A stretch of DNA of 43,074 nt. Source: CALOBA01 sp942491465. GTDB lineage: Bacteria; Pseudomonadota; Gammaproteobacteria; Chromatiales; Chromatiaceae. The position numbers and the translations under genes were made by a program. Shown in pieces: positions 17,019-25,473 of this stretch. The stretch's first letter is position 1; the number at the start of each line of letters is the position of its first letter. The notes below the pieces were generated by a model. It worked only from the letters and a program-made list of their open reading frames with translations. It was not told the origin of the DNA and made no database searches. The DNA is taken from NCBI GenBank assembly GCA_942491465.1, contig CALOBA010000052.1:1-43074 (forward strand), given 5' to 3'.

Positions 17019-17289
17019 CGCAGGCCAAGTTGGAATGACTTCTTTGGCGACCAGTACGGGGGCCTTGCTTGCCGGTGTGCCGTCGGGCGAGAGTCAAAGA
17101 TCGCTGAAACGGTGGTTGGCCGGGCGCTCGGTGACCGAATGCCCCGCGCACGGGTGATGTCGAGATTGCCGGCTCGAAGCCTTTGCCCATCTGGTGGTCG
17201 TAGGCGTGGTTGCGATCTTCTGCTTGCATGGTCTCGATCACGATCAGCGCTCCACGTGGTAAACCGAATCGACAGGCGGTAACAGACAC
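17019..17289. other. nuoC-nuoD intergenic spacer
   Basis: About 270 bp with no supported gene. Together with the element it separates nuoC and nuoD by 357 bp, unusual in an operon otherwise spaced by 0-60 bp apart from the TA insertion. It may be decayed inserted DNA. No clear promoter was found; the nuoD ATG is preceded by AGGCGG about 11 bp upstream. Confidence 0.4.
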
Positions 17290-18432
17290 ATGAGACCGGA
17301 AAACTACGAGGCCCAGCGCCAACCCCCGAGCAACGAGTACGAGCTGAACATCGGCCCGAACCATCCGGGCATCGAGGGCAACTATGCCTTCAAGCTCCGG
17401 CTGCACGGCGACGAGGTGATCGAGGGCCGGGCCGATGCCGGCTACCTGCATCGCGGCTTTGAGAAGCTGATGGAGGGCCGGCTGTGGATTCAGAACCTGG
17501 CCATCACGCCGCGCATCTGCGTGCCGGACCCGGTGCCGATGGAGGTCAGCTACTGCCTGGCGGTGGAAGACCTGTGCGGGCTTAGGGTGCCGGCGCGGGC
17601 GCAGTACCTGCGCGTCATGCAGCTGGAGCTCTCGCGCATCGCCGCGCACCTGTTCACCTTCGGCGGCCATGCGGCCACCGTCGGCATGTACTCGCCGATG
17701 TTCTGGGGCATTGCCGACCGCGATCTGATCCTGGACCTGTTCGAGGAGCTCACCGGGGGGCGGGTCTATCACATCTACAACATCCCCGGCGGCGTGCGCC
17801 GGGACATGCCGGCCGGCTTTATCGAGCGCGTCGCCAACACGCTGGACTACATCGAGTCCCGCTTGCCGGACTACGACGACCTGATGTTCACCAACCGCGT
17901 CTTCGTCAAGCGCGCCCGGGGCATCGGCCCGATCAACCAGAAGCAGGCCCTGGACTGGGGCGTGACCGGCCCGAACCTACGCGCCACCGGGCTCGCCTTC
18001 GACGTGCGCCGGGATGATCCCTACCTGGTCTACGACCAATTGGAATTCGACATCCCCACCGAAGACGCCGGCGATGCCTGGGCGCGTGCCCTGGTGCGGC
18101 GCAAGGAGCTGGGCCAGAGCATCCGCATCCTCCGCCAGGTGCTGGATCGCCTGGCGACCATCCCGGGTCCGATCCGCTGCCCGATCCCGAATCCGCTCGC
18201 CTGGAACGTCCCGGCCGGGTCCACCTACACCAGGGTCGAGTCGTCGAAGGGCGAGCTGGCCTGGTACGTGGTCTCCAACGGCGGCGAGCGACCCTATCGG
18301 ACCCATGTGCGGGGTCCGTCCCAGATGCATGCGGTGCAGGTGCTCGAGCGACTGGCCGTGGGCTGCCGTCTGGAGGACGTCGCCCAGATCATGTTCTCCC
18401 TCGATGCCTGCCCACCGGAGGTTGACCGCTGA
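17290..18432 (+). CDS. NuoD-like large subunit with one Cys left at each former NiFe-binding motif (MbxL-like)
   Basis: A 380-residue subunit homologous to NuoD and NiFe-hydrogenase large subunits. Conserved segments are NIGPNHPGIEGNYAF, YLHRGFEKLMEGR, and near the end FSLDACPPEVDR. Group 4 hydrogenases bind NiFe by two CxxC motifs (RxCGxC and DPCxxC). Here they read RICVPD (Cys77, Asp80) and DACPPE (Cys374, Glu377): the first Cys of each pair is kept and the second is acidic. Complex I NuoD normally keeps neither. It is thus not a hydrogenase, and the state resembles archaeal Mbx/Mbs, which I recall also keeps two of the four cysteines. The likely acceptor is a sulfur compound or a quinone; sequence does not decide. 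Confidence 0.9.
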   Translation: MRPENYEAQRQPPSNEYELNIGPNHPGIEGNYAFKLRLHGDEVIEGRADAGYLHRGFEKLMEGRLWIQNLAITPRICVPDPVPMEVSYCLAVEDLCGLRVPARAQYLRVMQLELSRIAAHLFTFGGHAATVGMYSPMFWGIADRDLILDLFEELTGGRVYHIYNIPGGVRRDMPAGFIERVANTLDYIESRLPDYDDLMFTNRVFVKRARGIGPINQKQALDWGVTGPNLRATGLAFDVRRDDPYLVYDQLEFDIPTEDAGDAWARALVRRKELGQSIRILRQVLDRLATIPGPIRCPIPNPLAWNVPAGSTYTRVESSKGELAWYVVSNGGERPYRTHVRGPSQMHAVQVLERLAVGCRLEDVAQIMFSLDACPPEVDR

Positions 18433-20261
18433 TGCGCGATATCGATCACAAGGCCACCGGGGGCATCCTGGCCCCGTTGAAGAGCCTGCAGTTCTTCGGC
18501 CGCCGCCCGATCACCGAGCCCCTGGACCCGCGACCGGCCTCGGCCAACTATCGCGGCTTCCACCTCAACGACTGGGAGACCTGCGTCGGCTGCAGCACCT
18601 GTCAGAAGGTCTGCGACAACGCCGCCATCACCATGGTCGAGGTCCCCGACCTGCCCCAGGACCCCGCCAAGGGCATCCGCAACCTGCGCCCGGCCATCGA
18701 CTACGGCCGTTGCTGCTGGTGCGCCCTGTGCGTCGACCTGTGCCCCACCGGCTCCATCCAGCTCTCGCGGGAGTATGTGCACACCTGCACCGAGGACGAG
18801 ATCGACAGCTACTTCATGCTGCCGGACGCCAACGGCATCCACGGCGTGCGCTACGACACCGGCTGGGCCAAGACCCCGGAAAGCGATCTGGTCGACCTCA
18901 ACCGCTCGGAGATGCGCGAACTCTCGGCGAGGGACCGCGGCGACAATTTCGAGGAGATCGTCGGCGGCTACGACGCCAACCAGGCCATCATCGAGGCCTC
19001 GCGCTGCGTGCAGTGCGGTATGTGCCACGACGCCTGCCCGACGCACATGGACGCGCCCGAGTACATCCGCGCCATCTGGCAGGGCGAGCTGGAAGAGGCC
19101 GTGCGCCTGATCTACCGCACCAATCCCTTCGCCCACACCTGCGGGCGCATCTGCACCCACCGCTGCGAGACCGCCTGCTCCGTCGGCCACCGCGGCGCGC
19201 CCGTCGCCATCCGCTGGCTGAAGCGCTACGCCGTGGACGCCGTCGGCCACGAGCGGGTCAAGCAGATCGTAACCGAGGAGCGGGCCGACTGGCACAGCGG
19301 TCGGCGGGTCGCCATCGTCGGCGCCGGCCCCGCCGGGCTGACGGCGGCCTTCGATCTCGCCAAGCAGGGCCATCAGGTCACCGTCTACGAGGCCGAGTCC
19401 CGCGGTGGCGGCATGACCCGCTACGGCATCCCCTACTACCGGTTGCCCGCAGAGCGGCTGGATGAGGACATCGACGTGATCGAGTCCATGGGCGTGGGCA
19501 TCCGCTACGACGTGCGCATCGGCAAGGACCTGACGCTGGAGCAGCTGCGCGAATACAACCACGCCGTCATGCTCGCCGTCGGCCTCTGGGTCGGTCGCTC
19601 CACCCGCATCAAGGGCAGCGACTCCCCCCAGGTCGGGCGCGCCGTCGAGATCCTGCGCGATGTGGCCGCCGGCGAGCCCATCGCGGTCCCGCAGCGGGCC
19701 GTGGTCATCGGCGGCGGCAACGTCGCCATGGACGTCGCCCGCACCCTGGCCAGGCTGCAGCGCCAGGAGCACGGCGAGGTCGCCGTCACCGTCACCGCGT
19801 TGGAGGCCTTCGACCACTTCCTGGCGGACCCCGAGGAGGTCAAGGAGGCGAAGGAGGAGGGCATCCAGATCCTCGACGCCCGCGGCCCCCAGGAGATCGT
19901 CTACGAGCACGGCGTCATCACCGGCCTTCGCACCTGGAAGGTCCTGTCCATCTTCGACGAGAACGGCCGCTTCGCGCCCAAGTACGACGAGGCCGACGAG
20001 CAATTCCACGCGGGCGATCTGGTGGTGGAGGCCATCGGCCAGGCCGCCGATGTCGACCTGCTCGGCGAGGCGCTGACCGAGGCGCTTGAATGGAACCGCG
20101 GCCGGCTCAAGGTGGATGACCAATGCCGCACCTCCGAGGAGTGGCTCTGGGCCGCCGGTGACATGGTCCGGGGCCCCGACGTCGTCTCCGCCGTCGCCGA
20201 CGGCCATCGGGTTGCGGCCAGCATCCACGCGTACATCACCATCTCGGAGCAAGCCGCATGA
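18432..20261 (+). CDS. NuoI-like ferredoxin domain fused to a GltD/NfnB-type NAD(P)H:acceptor flavoprotein
   Basis: A 609-residue electron-input subunit. Residues 40-125 hold two 4Fe-4S motifs (C51-C54-C57-C61 and C94-C97-C100-C104), as in NuoI/MbxN. Residues 190-270 are the N-terminal cluster domain of glutamate synthase small subunits (C192, C195, C198, C202, and THRCETACSVG). Residues 293-320 carry the FAD fold (VAIVGAGPAGLTAAFDLAKQ), about 420-436 the NAD(P)H fold (VVIGGGNVAMDVARTL), and a final FAD-contact segment (WAAGDMVRGPDVV). No separate NuoI, NuoE, NuoF or NuoG is present, so this protein probably replaces them. DsrL and NfnB are relatives of the flavoprotein half. It overlaps nuoD by 1 bp and the next gene by 4 bp. 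Confidence 0.9.
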   Translation: MRDIDHKATGGILAPLKSLQFFGRRPITEPLDPRPASANYRGFHLNDWETCVGCSTCQKVCDNAAITMVEVPDLPQDPAKGIRNLRPAIDYGRCCWCALCVDLCPTGSIQLSREYVHTCTEDEIDSYFMLPDANGIHGVRYDTGWAKTPESDLVDLNRSEMRELSARDRGDNFEEIVGGYDANQAIIEASRCVQCGMCHDACPTHMDAPEYIRAIWQGELEEAVRLIYRTNPFAHTCGRICTHRCETACSVGHRGAPVAIRWLKRYAVDAVGHERVKQIVTEERADWHSGRRVAIVGAGPAGLTAAFDLAKQGHQVTVYEAESRGGGMTRYGIPYYRLPAERLDEDIDVIESMGVGIRYDVRIGKDLTLEQLREYNHAVMLAVGLWVGRSTRIKGSDSPQVGRAVEILRDVAAGEPIAVPQRAVVIGGGNVAMDVARTLARLQRQEHGEVAVTVTALEAFDHFLADPEEVKEAKEEGIQILDARGPQEIVYEHGVITGLRTWKVLSIFDENGRFAPKYDEADEQFHAGDLVVEAIGQAADVDLLGEALTEALEWNRGRLKVDDQCRTSEEWLWAAGDMVRGPDVVSAVADGHRVAASIHAYITISEQAA

Positions 20262-20773
20262 GCCACGAAATGCAGGAAGGCAAGTCCTCCAGCTACGCGC
20301 GCATCCGCGCCATGACCACGCTGGAGGAGGTGCTGAAGGTCGCGACCTCGTTCGAGGCCAGCGCCCGCGACTTCTACAAAGACCTCACCCCAAAGGTCAG
20401 CAAACGCTTCCGCTGGCTGGTGGAGGAACTGGCCGCCGAAGAGCAGGGCCACTACGATCTGTTCGCCAACCTCGCCGCACGGGCCGACATCGCCGACCAG
20501 ATCAAGGCCGAGGTCGAACGCCCGGTCACCGACGGCAAGTTCGCCGACGCCGTCATGATCCCGGACCTGGGCGACCAACCCGATGACCAGGCCGTCCTGC
20601 AATACGCCATGGGCCGCGAGCACCTGGCCATGAGCCACTACCGCGCCCTCGCCGACAGCAGCCCCGCCGGCCCCATCAAAGACCTGTTCGAATACCTCGC
20701 CAACGAAGAGGCCAAGCACAAGGAAGAGCTGGAAAAGCTCTACTACGAGACCGTGCACGCCGGCGGCGTCTGA
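20258..20773 (+). CDS. Ferritin-like / rubrerythrin-family diiron protein
   Basis: A 171-residue four-helix protein with paired carboxylate/His motifs: Glu33 (SFEASARDFY), EEQGHYDLF (Glu62, His65), MGREHLAMSHYRAL, and NEEAKHKEELEKLY. These are ligand sets of ferritin-like diiron proteins. There is no rubredoxin domain, so it is not a full rubrerythrin. It overlaps the flavoprotein gene (ATGA), so it is the last gene of the operon and may protect the Fe-S enzyme from peroxide or oxygen. Confidence 0.85.
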   Translation: MSHEMQEGKSSSYARIRAMTTLEEVLKVATSFEASARDFYKDLTPKVSKRFRWLVEELAAEEQGHYDLFANLAARADIADQIKAEVERPVTDGKFADAVMIPDLGDQPDDQAVLQYAMGREHLAMSHYRALADSSPAGPIKDLFEYLANEEAKHKEELEKLYYETVHAGGV

Positions 20774-20808
20774 GCCCTGCCGGTTGCGCCGACCTCATTC
20801 GGCCTCCC

Positions 20809-20838
20809 CGGGGGCCGCGGCGTTCAATCCGCGGCTCC
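20809..20838 (+). terminator. Candidate terminator hairpin after the operon
   Basis: GGGGGCCGCGG and CCGCGGCTCCC form an 11-bp stem with one mismatch around an 8-nt loop, 36 bp after the ferritin-like gene. No T-run follows, so intrinsic termination is uncertain. Confidence 0.4.
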
Positions 20839-20928
20839 CTTAGAGCTTGGCGGCTTTGGCCGGGCGGGGCATTCGCCCCGTCCGCAACGCTTTTCGCGGT
20901 GTCGGCGGATGCCTTTTTGTGGCGCTAG

Positions 20929-21069
<141 letters not shown>

Positions 21070-21073
21070 CTAG

Positions 21074-21208
21074 TGCTTTGCCGCGAAACTGACGAGACCG
21101 ACGGCACCTGTGGGAGCGATTTGTAATCGCGACTGCCGCGACCCAGAAGATCGCGACTGCAAGTCGCTCCCACAGCGCCGGTGGCCTCGGGACTTCCGCA
21201 GCGCTGCG
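21074..21208. mobile_element. CTAG-bounded palindromic element B, REP-like core
   Basis: It lies between CTAG at 21070-21073 (shared with element A) and CTAG at 21209-21212. It is a diverged copy, in reverse orientation, of elements C and D: TGCTTTGCCGCGAAACTGAC at one end and, on the opposite strand, CGCAGCGCTGCGGAAGTCCC at the other. The core is GTGGGAGCGATTTG...CAAGTCGCTCCCAC. Confidence 0.85.
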
Positions 21209-21519
21209 CTAGCACCACCGACGAAGGATGGGGACAGGGCTGCAAGCCCGATCCGGCGCCAGGTTGCGTGCGCTGCTTGATGCGACGGCCGCCGAGTCGC
21301 GCTCGGATGCCGCGTACTTGTCGCCCTGGAGGGCGACCCTCCCGGGGCGACCCTCCCGGGGCGATCCTCCCGGGGCGAAAGGCCTAAGGCGACGTTCCCG
21401 GTTGACGGCGGCAGCGTCGGCGTCCGGGCCGACCCGGGGTGTCGGCCTCCAGGCCGACACGGCTCCATCTGAGGTTGGGAAGGGTCTCTCGACTTACGCA
21501 GTAGTCCACGAGCGGCTAG

Positions 21520-21666
21520 TGCACCGCTGCGGAAGTCCCAAGACCGCCGGCATGCCCAATTGGCGCTGTGGGAGCGACTTGCAGTCGCGACTTCCGCGTC
21601 GCGGCGGTCGCGATTGCAAATCGCTCCCACAGCTGCGGGCGGTCTCGGAATTTTCGCGGCAAAGCA
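21520..21666. mobile_element. CTAG-bounded palindromic element C, REP-like core
   Basis: CTAG at 21516-21519 and 21667-21670. TGCACCGCTGCGGAAGTCCC at the left, GCGGCAAAGCA at the right, and a central GTGGGAGCGACTTGCAGTCG palindrome. It is nearly identical to element D at 32850-32996, which lies 11 kb away. Confidence 0.88.
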
Positions 21667-21670
21667 CTAG

Positions 21671-22345
21671 TCTGTCGTCAGTATCTCGCGACCGAATGCG
21701 CCACAGCAGGTACTCCGAGACTTTATCGCTGCCGGCTCCAAGCCCTGCTGAGCCGCCTGCGCCGCGAAGACCTGCTGCCGGCGCCGACCGCGCGCCGAGC
21801 CCGCCGCGCAGGGTCGACACCGGCGCATGCACGCCGCCGATCCCCGGCCTGGCGCCGCTCATGGCGACCCTGGGCCGATGTGGCCGTGCTCGCCAGCGGC
21901 CTGATGCTCCCGCTGCTGCTCCCCCGGGGCCCGGCCGACCCGTTGCCGCCCCTGCTGGCCCATCACTCGCCCGGCTTCGACACGGCGCCACGGCTGCGCT
22001 CGCCCTTCGGTCCGCCGGCCACCGTCATCGACCGGACCGGCCTCGCCCACGTGCTCCGGCAAGCTGAACTGAGTCTAGCCGGTCCAGATCGCCGCCTGGC
22101 GGCTTGGGTCCGGCCACAGCGTGATGGCGCCCCCGCACCCCGGAACGCGCGCGATGGCGCCGCGCGCGACCTCCGTCAGCCCCGCCGCTGCGTGTTGACG
22201 GCGCATTGCGTCCTCGCTACCGTCTCGTCTCGGACCAAGCTCAACGCTCGGGGTGGCTTGGGTTTTCTATCCTTAGGAGGTGGAGCTGGTGGGACGCGAC
22301 CCCGGCCTGGAGGTGCGGCTGCGCTTTCCTGCAGCCGTCTAGCTG
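21671..22345. other. Non-coding or decayed region upstream of the GTPase genes
   Basis: About 675 bp, very GC-rich. Open frames exist but none has a good start, ribosome-binding site or recognisable domain; one plus-strand frame shows a hydrophobic stretch (VLASGLMLPLLLP) and could be a relic of a membrane protein. A purine-rich TAGGAGGTGGAG at about 22275 is ribosome-binding-site-like but leads to no gene I can support. The stretch 21213-21515 before element C also holds nothing beyond short GC repeats (GGGGCGACCCTCCC). Confidence 0.35.
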
Positions 22346-23527
22346 ATGAGAAAAAACGCAATGGACACAGAGACTGACGCAGCACGGGACTGGGTGGATG
22401 CCGAGGCCCCGGTGCTTTGGCTGCTCGGCAAGACACAGGCCGGTAAGACCAGCATTGTCGCGGAGATCACCGCGCAGGCGCACGACGAGGTCGGCCGCGG
22501 CTATCGGCCCATGACCAAAGAGAGTCGCCTGTACGCCTTTCCGGCGGGGCAGCCGGTGCTGCGCTTTCTCGACACCCGCGGCTTAGCGGACGCCGCCGAC
22601 AACGACCCGGCCGGCGACCTGGCGCGGGCACGGGAGCAGGCGCATCTATTGCTCGTCGTGTTGCGGGTCGACGACCTGGCCGTGGAGGACATCGTCGCCA
22701 TCGTTGCCGACACCCGGCGGCACCACAGGACGCTACCCGTGATCGTGGCGCAGACCGGTTTGCATCGCTGTTACGCTGAGCATGACCGGCATCTGGAACC
22801 CTACCCATTCGACGGCAGCGACAACGACATGCGCCGGCCAGGCGTACCGGAGACACTCAGTCGATCGATGATGGCCCAGCGCCGGCTGTTCACTGATCTA
22901 AAGGGTGGGGCGCCATTGTTCGTGCCCCTGGACTTTACGCGCCCGGAACAGGGCATCGCGCCGGCGGACTACGGCGCCGAACGGTTGTGGGATCTGCTCG
23001 ACCAGACGCTGCCGGATGTGGCCGAGCTGCTGCGCAGGAACCTGGTTGCGCCGCAGACGATTCGGACCAAGGTGATCTTCCCGTGGGCCATGGCGGCGGC
23101 CGCCGTGAATGCGGTCCCGGTGCCGGTGGCCGGCGGCCTGGCGTCCGCGAGCGTGCAATCGGCCATGGTCGTGGCCATTGCCCATCGGCTGGGTTGCGGT
23201 GGCGAGTGGAAGAAGCTGTGGGGCGAGTTCGTCAGCGCCCTCGGTGGCGGCTTTGTCGTCAGCTTCGGCGGCAGTTGGGCGGCGCAGCAGGTGCTCAAGC
23301 TCGAAGTCGGCTGGGGCACCGCCATCGTCGCCTCCTGGACCTTTGCCGTCACCTGGGCCATTGGCGAAGCCGCCCTCTACTACTTTACCGAAACGGCGGC
23401 TGGGCACGAACCGGAGCAACAGGCACTGCGCGCCCGCTATCAACAGGCGCTGCGCGATGCGCGGGGCCGGTATCAGCAAGCCAAGCGTGAACAAGCGCGC
23501 ATGCAGACATCGGAGTCGGAGACATGA
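22346..23527 (+). CDS. P-loop GTPase-like protein with C-terminal membrane region
   Basis: A 393-residue protein. It has Walker A/G1 LGKTQAGKTS (residues about 29-38), G3-like DTRGLAD, and a position where NKxD would be that reads AQTG, so nucleotide specificity is doubtful. Residues 230-350 hold two to three hydrophobic helices (AMAAAAVNAVPVPVAGGLAS; TAIVASWTFAVTWAIGEAAL), as in DUF697/YcjF-type GTPases, followed by a Gln/Arg-rich coiled tail. It overlaps the next gene by 4 bp (ATGA). Start ATG 22346 or 22361; neither has a strong ribosome-binding site. Role unknown. Confidence 0.7.
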   Translation: MRKNAMDTETDAARDWVDAEAPVLWLLGKTQAGKTSIVAEITAQAHDEVGRGYRPMTKESRLYAFPAGQPVLRFLDTRGLADAADNDPAGDLARAREQAHLLLVVLRVDDLAVEDIVAIVADTRRHHRTLPVIVAQTGLHRCYAEHDRHLEPYPFDGSDNDMRRPGVPETLSRSMMAQRRLFTDLKGGAPLFVPLDFTRPEQGIAPADYGAERLWDLLDQTLPDVAELLRRNLVAPQTIRTKVIFPWAMAAAAVNAVPVPVAGGLASASVQSAMVVAIAHRLGCGGEWKKLWGEFVSALGGGFVVSFGGSWAAQQVLKLEVGWGTAIVASWTFAVTWAIGEAALYYFTETAAGHEPEQQALRARYQQALRDARGRYQQAKREQARMQTSESET

Positions 23528-25087
23528 GGTCGCAATGGCGGCGGCTGCTGCGTTATCACCGCCGTGAACTCGGCCTGTTGGCGCTGATCGGGACGTTGAT
23601 CCTGATCCCCTGGTTGGTGGGCCTGGGCGCCGGCCTCTGGTTCATGCTCGAACAGGGGGTGGGCCTGGTACTGGTGGGGTGGGTCGGTGCTGCTGCTGGT
23701 CCTGTCTTTCCTGCTGGTGCGGCGTCTGTTTCGGTCGCGACCGCCGATGACCGCGGCGCACGTTATCGACGCCGGTGCATCGGCGGCGGAGCAGCGTGCC
23801 CGCGGGGTGCTGCGGCAGCGCGCCGAGGCCATCAGCGCGCAGGACCTGACCGGGACAGACGCCTTGCCGAATCTGATCCAGGGCGTGTTTCATGATGTCG
23901 CCCAGGCCTATTCCCCGGATGACCCGGTGGCCCTCTGGCGCTTTACCCTGCCGGAACTGTTGTTGATGCTCGAGGATTTCGCGCAGCGGCTCCGGGGCAC
24001 GATCCTGGCGGATTTTCCGGTACTCAGACACGTCGAACTCTCCTGGGTCGTGACCCTGGTGGGGCTCGGTGGCCCCATGGGAAAACTGCTGAGCCTCTAC
24101 CGCATGCTGCGCTGGATCAATCCGAGTAGCGCCATTGCCGCTGAGCTGCGGGGTCGCATCGCCGGCGAGGCGATCAGCGGTATCGGCGATGGCGCCAAGT
24201 CCCAGATCGGTGCGATGCTGATCGTAGAGGCGGGCGAGACCGCCATCAAGCTCTACTCCGGGGGCTATCGCCGGCGTGCCGATGAGTTGTTGCCCACCGC
24301 GCCAACGCCGATCCCGGAACGGCCGAACGAGCCGCTAACCGTTCTTATCGCCGGCCAGCGCAATGCCGGAAAATCCGCCCTGCTCAACGCGCTGCTCGGC
24401 ACCGCCCGCGAGCCCGTCGGCCTGCTGACCCCAACGACCGAGGGCTGCCGCCCCTACCAGTTCCACGCCGAGCACACCGGGGCGTTGATCCTTGTCGATT
24501 GCCCCGGCCCCGGCCCCGGCCCCGACGCCAGCACCAGTCCAGCTTGGCTGGAGCAAGCTGGCCGGAGCGACCTGGTGCTCTGGGTCGCGGCGGCCAATCG
24601 CGCTGATCGGGCTGCCGATCAACAGGGCCTCGCCAGCCTCGATGCCTTGACCGAGCGCCGACCCGAACAACGCGCTATTCCGCGCATCCTGGTATTGACC
24701 CACGCCGACAAGCTCGACCCGCCAATGGAATGGGAACCGCCCTACGACATCGACCATGGCCAACGGGTAAAAGAGGAACAGATGCGCGAGTCACGGGAGG
24801 CCGGCTGCGAACAGTTGGGCATGACCCCTCAACATTGCGCCCTCATTGCCATCCGACCAAATCAGCCCGTCTGGAACGCAGAGGCCCTATTACAGGCCAT
24901 CGCCCAAGTCCTGCCCGAAGCGCGACAAAAGCAACTCGAACGCGGCATGGCCACAGACGGCTGGTTCACCAGGGTTAAAGACGTCGTCGCCAGCGTCCCC
25001 GGCGCATCAGGCAAGACCGGCGAAATCGGTCGCCGAATACTCAGCCGAACCATCAGCAAGGCGCGGAACAAGGTCGTCGACCGGTGA
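23524..25087 (+). CDS. Membrane-anchored Era/YcjF-like GTPase, frameshifted near its N-terminus
   Basis: Its N-terminus has two hydrophobic helices. A helical domain follows, then a GTPase domain: G1 IAGQRNAGKSALLNALLG, G3 LVDCPG, and a G4-like LTHADKLD. The ATG at 23524 overlaps the preceding gene, but its frame diverges after MLEQGVGLV. Removing one G from the five at 23655-23659 gives EQGWAWYWWGGSVLLLV and joins the 5' and 3' parts into a protein of about 520 residues. This is probably a sequencing indel; otherwise GTG 23687 starts a 466-residue form. Paired GTPases in one operon suggest they act together at the inner membrane; the process is unknown. Confidence 0.75.
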
Positions 25088-25157
25088 GCCGTCACGCCCA
25101 CCCCCGACCGCCCCGACGCCGCGCTGCCTCGCCTGGTCGCTGGGTTCCGGAGCTGGA

Positions 25158-25304
25158 ATGAAGGCACATCGTAAACCTCACCTCCCCACCAAGACCTGCA
25201 TGAGCTGCGGGCGGCCGTTTGCCTGGCGTCGCCGCTGGGCGAATTGTTGGGATCAGGTGCGCTATTGCTCCCGGGGCTGTGCCAGGCACAAGAAGGCAAA
25301 ATGA
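25158..25304 (+). CDS. DUF2256 zinc-ribbon mini-protein
   Basis: A 48-residue basic protein: LPTKTCMSCGRPFAWRRRW, NCWDQVRYCSRGC. The CxxC and CSxxC pairs and the W-rich centre match DUF2256, a small zinc-binding family often found beside photolyase/cryptochrome genes. No such gene is present here; the neighbours are the GTPase pair and, convergently, RNase T2. The start ATG follows GGAGCTGGA. Confidence 0.85.
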   Translation: MKAHRKPHLPTKTCMSCGRPFAWRRRWANCWDQVRYCSRGCARHKKAK

Positions 25305-25473
25305 AGGGGTGCAGGCAACCATCCGCCGACCCGAGATCATCGCGATCCTCGCCGGCGAGGGCTGCACGCACCAAGATCAGGGCTGCCGGGCGGCCATCTG
25401 CTGCTCGCGCCCGGGCGGCATGCCGGGGGAGGGGGCGCGGGTGCGCTCGGCGAAGGCGGCGACAGAGTCTCTA

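Noticed and set aside
7719..18432. Ordinary complex I (nuo) operon
   Set aside because: Mrp E/F/G/B-type subunits are present, NuoA, J, E, F and G are absent, NuoB has CxxC instead of CC, and NuoD retains hydrogenase-type cysteines.
17290..18432. Group 4 NiFe hydrogenase large subunit
   Set aside because: Two of the four NiFe cysteine ligands are replaced by Asp and Glu, so the metal centre cannot form in the normal way.
18294..20252. A 652-codon open frame on the minus strand opposite the NuoI-GltD fusion
   Set aside because: It is a mirror of a well-supported gene; composition is His/Val/Gly/Asp-rich without domains and it has no ribosome-binding site.
21228..22377. Plus-strand open frames of 270-280 codons before the GTPase gene
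   Set aside because: They run through palindromic elements B and C, have no recognisable domain and lack a translation start.
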